A stretch of DNA of 64,000 bases from CAYMYN01 sp964394665 (GTDB taxonomy: Bacteria; Planctomycetota; UBA1135; GCA-002686595), in the NCBI GenBank assembly GCA_964394665.1, contig CAYMYN010000022.1:4357-68356 (forward strand), read 5' to 3'. Every line of letters starts with the position of its first letter. The first letter of the stretch is position 1. The notes under the pieces were generated by a model that was not told the origin of the DNA, did no database searches, and saw only the letters and a list, made by a program, of their open reading frames with translations. Made by a program: the position numbers and the translations under genes. This document shows positions 9,017 to 16,843 of this stretch, one piece after another.

Positions 9017-9983
9017 GGGCGGGAGGCGGGGGTCGCTGGTTCGGGCGGACGTCGCGATTCCGGGCGGGGGGGGCCCGGCGGCGGCACCCAAGCGGCGCGC
9101 CCGCAAGGGCTTGCGAGCGCCTCCCGGGGCCCCGGGGGCCGGCATGGTGCCCTCGGCGGGCGCCATCGGCAAGAACCTAACGTGCACTGGAGGGTCTCGC
9201 AACCGGCCCGGGCCCCGCGCGCACGCCGGGGCTCGTCCCACGGGCCCAGGATCGCGGGCGCGCTCGCCCGGGACCGGCTTCGCCGCTCGACGGCCCCGTC
9301 CGCGGCACGGAGCCCGGCGGAGCTTCTTGAGGGGCGAGGGAGTCGAACGGGGGGCCCGGGTCGGCGGCTGGGAAGTGGGTCCTGGTCCGTCACCGGCCGG
9401 CGAGAGATCGACCGTCGGCCGGACTCCGCGGAGTGTCGGCGACTCGGGATCGCGCGCCTGAATGCGGGCTGCGTCTCCGGCCTCCGCCGGCGGCCGCGGG
9501 AAGTGCTCGGAGCGACGCGTGGCCATTCCGAGTGGGAAGTCCTCGCACGCGGACCCGACGGTCCTCCCCAGGCGGTCTCCGCATCCGGGGCGCCACGCCA
9601 TACGCCAGGGCGACCTGGCGAGGCCCGTGGTGATGGCTGGCGCGGGGTTCGTCCGGCGGGACTGGGAGTTCGCTGCATTCGTGTCGTGCCGAATCCAGTC
9701 CGTCGGTGCGAGGAGCGTGGCCCCGGTCGATGGCCTCCCCCGTCGATCCCGGAATCGGGATGTGGCGTTCCTGTGCATTCGGATGCCTGGGGAGTGCTCC
9801 CAATCCCGGAAACGGGTAGCCGGGGACCCGATTCAGCCCTGGGCCTTGTTCGCGCACTTCTGCCCTGGATAGACTCGCCCCCGTGGTCCCAGCACCTCGC
9901 CGGGACACGCGACCGGTCGCGAACGACCAGTCCGGAACTCCGCTCTGTGCTCGATTCGCGGCCCATTCCACGGAGGAAACGAA
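9017..9983. other. Long intergenic region between divergent genes
   Basis: About 970 bp without a convincing gene: open frames here have no start signals and an Arg/Pro/Gly-rich shadow composition. It must hold the promoters of the ferredoxin gene (leftward) and the Cys-repeat gene (rightward). Two similar short hairpins with GGAA-type loops occur at 9746-9761 and 9803-9817. A possible promoter lies at 9846-9875. A small RNA or long 5' leader is possible but not demonstrated. Confidence 0.5.
9846..9875 (+). promoter_or_regulatory. Possible sigma-70-like promoter of the Cys-repeat gene
   Basis: TTGTTC (9846-9851) and TAGACT (9870-9875) are separated by 18 bp, about 110 bp before the GTG start at 9984. 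This is one of few AT-containing stretches here. The match is partial and the assignment is weak. Confidence 0.3.
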
Positions 9984-11162
9984 GTGCAAGCCATCGATCG
10001 ACTCGGTAGGTGTCGCCCGCTGCGGCACCTGAGCGTGGCCTTGACATCCGTCCTCGCCCTCGCGAGCGTGGCTGGGGCGTCGGAGGTCGATTCCAGGAAG
10101 CTGGCGGAATTGCGGCTCGACCAGGCGCGATCCTCCTGGTTCGCTCCGGCCGCCGATCAGAAGGCGCTCACAGGGGCACCCCTGATCGCCAGCGGCTGGC
10201 GGACGAGTCACGGGGACGACTCGCGCACGCAGGCGTCGCTCGACAGCGACTCCTCGGGCTGGACGTACGGCGGAACCCCCGCCCCGCCGACCCAGTGCGG
10301 GAACGGGATGGTGACCAACTGCGGCGCCGGGGAATCCACCACCTGCGGCAACGGAGCTCCGAGCACGTGCGGCAACGGCGCCCCGAGCAACTGCCAGAAC
10401 GGATCTCCGACCCACTGCGGCGCCGGCGAATCCACGACGTGCGGCAACGGCAGTCCGACGTTCTGCGCCAACGGCCCCCAGACCACCTGCGGCAGAGGAG
10501 CCAGCACCCAATGCCACACGACGACCGAGTGCGGTCCCGGAGGCACGCAGTGCGGATCCGGCGGCTTCACGCAGTGCGCACAGGAGGGTCACACCTCCTG
10601 TGGCACGGATCCACCCACCCAATGCCACAACGGCACCGATACGAGCTGCACGTCCCCCGGCAGCTCTCCGACCGAGTGCGCCTCCGCGACCATGTGCGGC
10701 AACGGCAGTCTGACCCAGTGCGGGAACGGGGGTGACACGGAGTGCGCCAACGGACCCTCGACGCAGTGCCAGAACGGGCCCCGGACCCAATGCGGGGCGG
10801 GGACCGAGACCACCTGCGGCAATGGGCCTGCCACCCAGTGCGCCAACGGCCCGGCGACGACTTGCCAGAACGGCCAGCGGACGACCTGTGGCGCCGGAGC
10901 GCCCACCACCTGCCAGAACGGCGCCGTCACTCAGTGCGGCAATGGCGGGGGCTTCAACACCCAGTGCGCCAACGGGCCGAAGACCCTGTGTGGGAACGGT
11001 CAGCAGACCGAGTGCGGGACACTCGTCCCGGGCGACGACTGCGTCATCGTCGAGGACGATGGGGACGCCGATGCGAACCTGACCGCCAGCTTCGGCGGCC
11101 CCGGGGCGTGGGGAGAGTCCCTTCCGGCGCGGCTGCGCGTCGTGCCCTTGAGCCGACGCTGA
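9984..11162 (+). CDS. Secreted protein with about 30 Cys-containing octapeptide repeats
   Basis: A 392-residue protein. An N-terminal signal peptide (hydrophobic LSVALTSVLALASVAGA) is followed by a 60-residue linker. From Cys105 to Cys344 about 30 short units follow, mostly 8 residues, with the consensus x-x-T-x-C-[GQA]-N-G (for example TQCGNGPA, TTCGAGAP). The Cys spacing averages 8. The tail is acidic (EDDGDADA) and ends in a small hydrophobic/Arg stretch. The GTG start is supported by CGGAGG at 9971-9976. No known family is recognised. Regular Thr-x-Cys spacing suggests a beta-solenoid or a disulfide ladder, so a structural, surface or metal-binding role is possible; this is inference. A palindromic terminator follows. 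The downstream genes on the same strand (TPR proteins and membrane proteins) may serve its export or assembly. Confidence 0.8.
   Translation: MQAIDRLGRCRPLRHLSVALTSVLALASVAGASEVDSRKLAELRLDQARSSWFAPAADQKALTGAPLIASGWRTSHGDDSRTQASLDSDSSGWTYGGTPAPPTQCGNGMVTNCGAGESTTCGNGAPSTCGNGAPSNCQNGSPTHCGAGESTTCGNGSPTFCANGPQTTCGRGASTQCHTTTECGPGGTQCGSGGFTQCAQEGHTSCGTDPPTQCHNGTDTSCTSPGSSPTECASATMCGNGSLTQCGNGGDTECANGPSTQCQNGPRTQCGAGTETTCGNGPATQCANGPATTCQNGQRTTCGAGAPTTCQNGAVTQCGNGGGFNTQCANGPKTLCGNGQQTECGTLVPGDDCVIVEDDGDADANLTASFGGPGAWGESLPARLRVVPLSRR
10290..11024 (+). repeat. Tandem 24-nt coding repeats
   Basis: Degenerate tandem units of about 24 nt encoding the Cys octapeptides. Units differ at third positions and at variable codons, so the array is old or under selection and not a recent expansion. 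Several units are 6, 7, 9 or 12 codons long (around 10509-10720), which breaks the phase locally. Confidence 0.85.
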
Positions 11163-11175
11163 TCCGTGGTCCGGA

Positions 11176-11209
11176 CGCGAGCCGGCCACCCGCGGGTGGC
11201 CGGCTCGCG
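11176..11209. terminator. Perfect 34-bp palindrome after the Cys-repeat gene
   Basis: Two 17-nt arms (11176-11192 and 11193-11209) are exact reverse complements, beginning 13 bp after the stop at 11162. It should form a very stable hairpin and probably ends or attenuates transcription before the downstream TPR gene at 11254. Confidence 0.7.
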
Positions 11210-11253
11210 ACCCTCCACCGCCGCAGAGGATCCAAGCGACTCCACCGTCCTCC

Positions 11254-12114
11254 ATGCCCATCCCGCGCTCGAATCTGCTCGCGACGTTCGCCCTGGGATT
11301 GCTGCTCCTGGTTGCGGCGGTCCTGGTCTTCCTCGTCCTCGAAGGCCCGCGCGGGCGGGACCCGCGCGGCGCGATCGAGCCTCCGCCCGGAGGGCCCGCC
11401 CTCGCCGAGCGGCTGACGGCCCTCGAGCAGCGGCTGGAGCTCGAGCGGGTGCCTGGGCCGCCGGCCAGCGTCCGGGTGGACGTGGATCTGCTGCATCGCA
11501 TCGAGTTGCTGGAGCAGCGCCTCGACGAGCTCTCCCGCGCGCTCGCACGCCTGGGAACGGCGTCGCAGGACGGCGCGACCGCAACCCTGGGGGACACGCC
11601 TGCACTGCTCGCCGAGCGCGGTCAACTGCTGCGGCTCGCGGGCAATCTGACCGAGGAGCAGAACGCGCGCTTGATCAGGATCCTGCGCGCGCTCCTCGAG
11701 CGGCATGCCGGTGAGGAGGGGTCGGAGGGCAATCTCGTCTACCTGGTCAACGCGCTCAATCGCGCCCGCCAGGGCGACGAGGCTCGCGCCGCGATCGACC
11801 AGTTCGGATCGCGCGTCGGGCTCGATCCCTGGCGCGCCGAGGAGCTGCGCGGCGGAATCGCGGCGAGCGCCCGCGACCACGAAGTCGCGCGCAGGCACTA
11901 TCGGGCGATCCAGATGGACCCGTCGGCGCCCGTCCACGGACGGGCGAACGCGGCATTCTGGGAGGGCTACAGCTACCTGAACGAGGGTCGCAAGCAGGAG
12001 GCGCTCGAGACCTTCCGCCGCTTGGTGCAGGAGTACGCGGGCCACGAACACCCCGGCGTTCGCAACTCCGTCGAGGCGGCCGAACGCGAACTCGCGCAGC
12101 TCGAGGGGGACTGA
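11254..12114 (+). CDS. Membrane-anchored TPR-like protein
   Basis: A 286-residue protein with an N-terminal transmembrane helix (LLATFALGLLLLVAAVLVFLVL) and a charged coiled-coil region (about 50-95, with ERLTALEQRLELER and RIELLEQRLDELSRAL). A helical C-terminal half patterned as tetratricopeptide repeats follows (for example AARDHEVARRHYRAIQ and YLNEGRKQEALETFRRL). It is most likely an extracytoplasmic scaffold. It begins 44 bp after a palindromic terminator and stops 3 bp before the next gene. Its architecture matches the lipoprotein at 19461, which suggests that the two are paralogues framing one locus. Specific function unknown. Confidence 0.75.
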   Translation: MPIPRSNLLATFALGLLLLVAAVLVFLVLEGPRGRDPRGAIEPPPGGPALAERLTALEQRLELERVPGPPASVRVDVDLLHRIELLEQRLDELSRALARLGTASQDGATATLGDTPALLAERGQLLRLAGNLTEEQNARLIRILRALLERHAGEEGSEGNLVYLVNALNRARQGDEARAAIDQFGSRVGLDPWRAEELRGGIAASARDHEVARRHYRAIQMDPSAPVHGRANAAFWEGYSYLNEGRKQEALETFRRLVQEYAGHEHPGVRNSVEAAERELAQLEGD

Positions 12115-12117
12115 GGG

Positions 12118-14469
12118 ATGCGGTCTTCCGGGCAAGCCACGTCGAAATCGGTCCACGGGCATCGAGCGGACATGGCCGGAGCCGACCGCGGACCCAGGCA
12201 CGGGCGCGTGCTGCTCTTCCTCGCGCTCCTGGCCGCCGCGCTCTGGCTGGGGCGTGGCCAGGTGCCCTCCATCACGCGGGCAGCGGCCGTCGAGCCTGCC
12301 GTGCCCCGCGCGCCAGCGGCCTTCCGCGTCCTGGGCGCCGCCGCGCCCCCGGAGATGGAACTCCCGGTCCGCCTGACCCGCGAGCGGGGCGCGCTGCGGG
12401 TCGCGGGGGCCGAGGCCCACGGCGCCCTGGAGCTGGTCCTGGTCGAGGGGCCGGGCGGGGTCGGGCTACCCGAAGTGCGCAGGCCGGATTTCGTCGGGAC
12501 CGACTTCGCCGAGTTCTACGGTCTCGATGCCGGCGAGAATCACGTGTACTGGCGTAGCGCGGGGTCCAGCACGGATCTCGAGCGGTTGCCGATCCCCCGC
12601 GGCGGCCTGCTCGCGCGCGACCTCCCCCCGGCGTCCGCCGGCGAGTCGCGACGCATGGTCGTGACGGTCGCGGGGCAGCCGTTGCTCTCCGACGCCAGCG
12701 TGCTCCTGGATCTGGGGGGGGCCCAGTGCCTCGTTCCCTGGCGCGGGGCACCCGTACGGCTCGACCCGCCGCTGGCGCGGCCGGTGCGGGCCTGGGTGCG
12801 GGTCGCGCCGGACGAGAGCCTTGCCGTGGCGCGCGCGGGGGCGCTCCTCGACGCGCTGCCGCGCGAAGGCCCGCTCGTCCTGGACCTGCCCGAGGGCCGC
12901 GCTGTCGTCATGACGCGCCGTGTTCCGGAGGCAGCCGCGGCGCGGTCGACGGGCACGGCGGTGCACCGCATCTCGGTGGCCGGTGGGCGTCGGACGAAGG
13001 ACCTGCTGGCGGTCGTCGGGGCGGATCGGTTCACGCTGCCTCCGGTGCTGACGACCCTCGCGGAGGGTGGGGCGCGGGTCGGGGGCCTCACCGTGCATGG
13101 CCTGGAACCCGGAGAGGCGCGCGTCGGCGTCGGCGCCGGTCCCGGGCCCACCGCGCTGCTGTGGCGCGCCACGCAGCTGGTCGAGGAGCGCGCGCTGGAG
13201 GTCCTGCACGCCGACGCGCCCGGACCGGCGGCGGGCGGAGACCTGGATTCGGCGCTGGAGATGCAGCTCCTGCCCCCGCGCCTCGTCCCGCGCGCGGATC
13301 CGGCCAGCGAACTGCTCCCGCGCCCGGGGAGAGTGGCCGTGGCCACGCTTCCCTGGAGCATGGCTGCCGGGCCGCGCGAGCGCTGGATGCGGCGTGCAGC
13401 CGGGGGCATGCGGTCGGCCGTGTTGGTGGGACTCGCAGCCACCGACCCGCAGGGCGTGCGGGCGCGCGGAGAACTCGCGATGGCCCACGTCTCCCTGCCG
13501 CCCCTGCCGGCGGACGGCTTCGCCTCCGTGCGGGCCGAGCTCTTCGTGCCAGGCGAGCCGGACAGGCATCTGGCCCTGGTCGAGCTGGGACGGGAGGCGC
13601 AGGAACCGCTCGATTTGGGCGAGCTGCCCGATGGGAAGCTGGCGGCGCGGGCCCGCGTCGCTGGAGCCTCTTTCAGCCTGGCGGGGTTCATCGTCGCGGG
13701 GGAACTCCACCACGGCGGCTGGACGCCCCTCGTCCCGTCGACCCGCGCGCAGCGTGGATCCGCCGTCCAGCGCGTGGAGCTGCCGCGGTTCCCCCCGGGT
13801 GCGACGGCGGTCGTGGAGGGCCATCCACACGCGCTGGTCCTCGAGCCGGACCTGCCGCCCGGCCTGCTCTGGCCGCCGGACCTCCAGGGGCCGTTGATGC
13901 TCCACGTGCGCACCGACGCCGCGGCCTTCGATCGGCACGTGGTGGTCACCCCCGACGGCCGCTGCATCGAGGTCGAGCTCGCACGGGGTGGCGAGCTGGG
14001 CTGGGCGCAGCTCGTCGAGCTGCTGGGCTTCGAGCCGCGGCAGCTCGGGATCACGCGCATCGACCTGGCGCTGCTCCCACGCGGCGAGACGGCCGCCCTG
14101 ACGACCGATGCGGCCGTGCGGCTCCCGGCGGCGGAGGAGTGCTTGATCGAGGGTCGCGGCGTCGCGGGGAACACGCGCCTGTGGTGCTGGATCCCCGCCG
14201 GCGCTGCCGCGACGACGCCTGCCACGGTGGCCGGATCCGACGCGGCGCTGCTGCACGTGTCCGCGCTGGAGGACTGCGAGGTGCTCGTGGCGACCTCCAT
14301 GGCCACCCTGCGCGTGCGCGTGTCCCCCGAGCGCAGCCTCGCGATGACCCTGCGTGCGCCCCTCGCCCTGGCCGTCGCCCGCGCAGGTCGGGAGGTCGAC
14401 GAGGAGCGAGGCCGGTCCGTCGGCGCCCAATTGGAGATCGGAGATGTCCTCACCGTCCACTTCGACTGA
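12118..14469 (+). CDS. Large anchored exported protein, function unknown
   Basis: A 783-residue protein with a short basic N-terminus, one transmembrane helix at about 31-46 (VLLFLALLAAALWLG) and a long beta-rich exterior part. The exterior alternates short Val/Leu strands with Gly/Pro turns, in the style of repeated Ig-like or carboxypeptidase-regulatory-like domains (MVVTVAGQPLLSDASVLLD, RLPAAEECLIEGRGVAGN). No catalytic motif is recognised. An internal ATG at codon 19 (MAGADRG) is an alternative start. It follows the TPR gene by 3 bp and overlaps the next gene by 26 bp, so it belongs to the same transcript. Its makeup resembles the exported protein at 29899-32532. Confidence 0.7.
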   Translation: MRSSGQATSKSVHGHRADMAGADRGPRHGRVLLFLALLAAALWLGRGQVPSITRAAAVEPAVPRAPAAFRVLGAAAPPEMELPVRLTRERGALRVAGAEAHGALELVLVEGPGGVGLPEVRRPDFVGTDFAEFYGLDAGENHVYWRSAGSSTDLERLPIPRGGLLARDLPPASAGESRRMVVTVAGQPLLSDASVLLDLGGAQCLVPWRGAPVRLDPPLARPVRAWVRVAPDESLAVARAGALLDALPREGPLVLDLPEGRAVVMTRRVPEAAAARSTGTAVHRISVAGGRRTKDLLAVVGADRFTLPPVLTTLAEGGARVGGLTVHGLEPGEARVGVGAGPGPTALLWRATQLVEERALEVLHADAPGPAAGGDLDSALEMQLLPPRLVPRADPASELLPRPGRVAVATLPWSMAAGPRERWMRRAAGGMRSAVLVGLAATDPQGVRARGELAMAHVSLPPLPADGFASVRAELFVPGEPDRHLALVELGREAQEPLDLGELPDGKLAARARVAGASFSLAGFIVAGELHHGGWTPLVPSTRAQRGSAVQRVELPRFPPGATAVVEGHPHALVLEPDLPPGLLWPPDLQGPLMLHVRTDAAAFDRHVVVTPDGRCIEVELARGGELGWAQLVELLGFEPRQLGITRIDLALLPRGETAALTTDAAVRLPAAEECLIEGRGVAGNTRLWCWIPAGAAATTPATVAGSDAALLHVSALEDCEVLVATSMATLRVRVSPERSLAMTLRAPLALAVARAGREVDEERGRSVGAQLEIGDVLTVHFD

Positions 14470-16843
14470 CAGGGCACCCACGTCCGGCGGCGAGCGCTCG
14501 AGCGACCGGCCGGCCCCGTTCCCGATGCTTGCCTGGCTCTGGCTGGCAGCCTTCTCGTTCGGCGCGCACGGATGGTTGCCCGAGGCCGCCGCGTCCGCTG
14601 CGGCCCTCGCCGCCGCCTGCTGGCTCGTCGTGCGCACGGGGGCTCGAAGCTCGCGGCTGGCCGTGGTGCTCCCAGGTGCGTCGACCCTGCTGGTCGGACT
14701 CTTCTTCACCGCCGGGTCGCAGCGCGAGATGGTGCCGCTCGCCGCGGGCCTGGGGTGCTTGCTGGCCACTCGCCTGCGAGGTCGGGGGTTGGAGCCTGCC
14801 GCGGCCTGGCTGGTCTGCGCGCTGCCGGCGCTGGCCGTCGCCACGTCGGTCGGCCTCGGGCAGTCGGTGCTCGAGGGGGTGGCGCGGAGCCTCTCGTGGG
14901 GCGCCGCATGGTTCCTTCCAGGCACCGTCGCCCTCGGCCCCACCTACACGGCGAGTCCGCTGCTCCTGCTGCTCGTTCTGCTCGCGCTCACCTCGGGGGA
15001 GCGCCGCGCGTGGCGCGTGCGCGGCGTGGGCATCGTCGCGCTGGCGGGCGTCGCGCTCGCCGTAGCGGTCGAGCTGGCAGCCCGCGCGGCGCCGGCCTTC
15101 GGCTCCGACCCCGCGGCCCTGGCCGGACGCACGCTCGGAGCGAGCCTACCGTGGATCGCGACCCTGTCGGCCGTCACGGTCGGCTGGCACGTCTTCCGGG
15201 GGCGGAGCTTCGAGGGTAGCTGGGCCCGGCGACTGGCGGGCTGGTCGGCCCTGGCCGCCGCGGCGGGGATCGCGAGCGATCCCGCAACCTGGAGATCCGC
15301 TCCCGAACCGAGGGTCTGGGCGTTGTACGAGCGCGGGTTCCTGAGCTGGGGCCGCCCCTCGGACGAGATCTTCGGCGAGTACAGCGCGGGAATGATGGGC
15401 ACGCTCCCCGAGCTCCTGGTCGGCATGGGAGCCCAGGCGCGCTTCACGACCTCCCTGGAGCCAGCAGAACTCGAAGGATGCGATGGCCTGGTGATGATCA
15501 ACCTCGACCATGCCTCGAGCTCCGAGGATCTGCGCGGAGTCGCATCGATCCTGGAGCGGGGCGGGACGGTGCTCGTGATCGGGGATCACACCTTCCTCAA
15601 GCAGGACGAGCACGGCGGAGGCGCCCCGCGGCTCCACCTCAACGGGCCGCTCGCCGGGTCCGGTATCCGCTTCGCGAACGATTCGGCGGATCCCTTGACG
15701 CCGGCCTGGGAGGGTTCGACCGCGTCGCCCTCGGCGCTCGGGCCCCCGAGCGTGCCCCCCGGGAATCCGTCCGGCCTTCTCGTGGGCGGAGCGCTGCACG
15801 TGAGCTGGCCGGCGACCCGGTTGCTCGTGGGGCGGCATGGATTCGTGGACGCCGGCTCGGATGCGGAGCAGGCGAACATGCGCGGTTGGCTCGGCGACCT
15901 GACCTGGAACCCTGGGGAGCGGCTGGGGGACGTCTGCCTGGTGGCGGAGCGGCGCATGGGGCGTGGTCGGCTGCTCGTCGTCGGGGACACGACGGGGGCG
16001 ACCAACCTCGGCCGTGCACTGCGCTGGGAGTGGTGGGGACGGCTGATCGGCGGTCGCGATGCCGAGGCGCCGGCTCTGCGGCTCGTGGCCTTGGCCGCCT
16101 TCGCGGGTTTCGGCCTGCTGGCGCTGCTGGCCGGCGTGTTTCCCTCGTTGCTGCCCGTCCTGCTGCTATCGACCCTCGCCTGCGGAGCGCTGTGGCTGAG
16201 GCGAGCACCGTCCCCCCTCGCGCGATTCGGCGCGCCATTGGCGGTGTTCGACACCTCGGTCGCGCCGGCAGGGCGCGGCCCGTCCTGGGAGGAGGACGGC
16301 GCCCTATCCGTGCTCGTCAACGCGATGCGCGAGGGTTACTACGGCATCTTCGCTCCGGCCAGCCGGGCGGACGTGCGCAACGCGGCCGACCTGTTGTTCC
16401 TCGCCAACCCCCAGCGCCCGGTCTCGCGGCCCTACGCCCAGGACCTCCTGGAGCGCGTGGCCGAGGGAGTGACCCTCTTCGTCGGATGCGGGGCACGGGA
16501 CGCCGACAAGCTCGCCGAGCTGCTGTCCGCGACCGGGGCGCGCATCGGACGCACGGCCCTCGGGCCCATGCGCGTCACGAGCCCCCTGGCCGAACAGCCG
16601 CTCCACTTCGTCGAACCCTGGCCCCTGATCCAGGACGATCCCGCCTGGCGCACGATCGTCGCCGTGGCCGGCGGAACCCTGATCGCCGAGCGCCGACATG
16701 GCAAGGGTCGGATCGTGCTCGTCTCCGACGGCCGATTCCTCGGCAACCGTGGCCTCGAGTCGCGGCACGACGTGCAGCACGGCAACGTCGAGCTCCTGCG
16801 GGGCCTGATCCGTGTGCGAGCGACGCCGGAGGGCCTGCAATGA
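14444..16843 (+). CDS. Multi-pass membrane protein with GATase1-like (DUF4350-type) domains
   Basis: A 799-residue protein. About eight hydrophobic helices occupy residues 20-270, ending in the short loop ERRAWRVRGVGIVALAG. A soluble segment with a Rossmann/GATase-like strand-turn (LERGGTVLVIGDHTFL) follows, then a second pair of helices (LVALAAFAGFGLLALLAG). The final 200 residues contain TLFVGCGARDADKLAELL, VAGGTLIAERRHGKGRIVLV and a closing DGRFLGNRGLESRHD. Such domains occur in GldG-like and DUF4350 proteins and sense or bind small molecules without catalysis. The ATG at 14444 was chosen because it overlaps the previous gene tightly; earlier codons are shadow sequence. The stop overlaps the start of the next, related gene. 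The early membrane part loosely recalls an exosortase lacking its Cys. Confidence 0.7.
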   Translation: MSSPSTSTDRAPTSGGERSSDRPAPFPMLAWLWLAAFSFGAHGWLPEAAASAAALAAACWLVVRTGARSSRLAVVLPGASTLLVGLFFTAGSQREMVPLAAGLGCLLATRLRGRGLEPAAAWLVCALPALAVATSVGLGQSVLEGVARSLSWGAAWFLPGTVALGPTYTASPLLLLLVLLALTSGERRAWRVRGVGIVALAGVALAVAVELAARAAPAFGSDPAALAGRTLGASLPWIATLSAVTVGWHVFRGRSFEGSWARRLAGWSALAAAAGIASDPATWRSAPEPRVWALYERGFLSWGRPSDEIFGEYSAGMMGTLPELLVGMGAQARFTTSLEPAELEGCDGLVMINLDHASSSEDLRGVASILERGGTVLVIGDHTFLKQDEHGGGAPRLHLNGPLAGSGIRFANDSADPLTPAWEGSTASPSALGPPSVPPGNPSGLLVGGALHVSWPATRLLVGRHGFVDAGSDAEQANMRGWLGDLTWNPGERLGDVCLVAERRMGRGRLLVVGDTTGATNLGRALRWEWWGRLIGGRDAEAPALRLVALAAFAGFGLLALLAGVFPSLLPVLLLSTLACGALWLRRAPSPLARFGAPLAVFDTSVAPAGRGPSWEEDGALSVLVNAMREGYYGIFAPASRADVRNAADLLFLANPQRPVSRPYAQDLLERVAEGVTLFVGCGARDADKLAELLSATGARIGRTALGPMRVTSPLAEQPLHFVEPWPLIQDDPAWRTIVAVAGGTLIAERRHGKGRIVLVSDGRFLGNRGLESRHDVQHGNVELLRGLIRVRATPEGLQ

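Noticed and set aside
10290..11024. Regular repeats that could be a CRISPR array
   Set aside because: The period is 24 nt, with no unique spacers, and the repeats encode a Cys octapeptide in one open frame.
15478..16839. N-terminal extension of the second GATase membrane gene
   Set aside because: The frame is open far upstream, but it is Arg/Gly/Ala shadow of the previous gene. The ATG at 16840 overlapping its stop is the right start.
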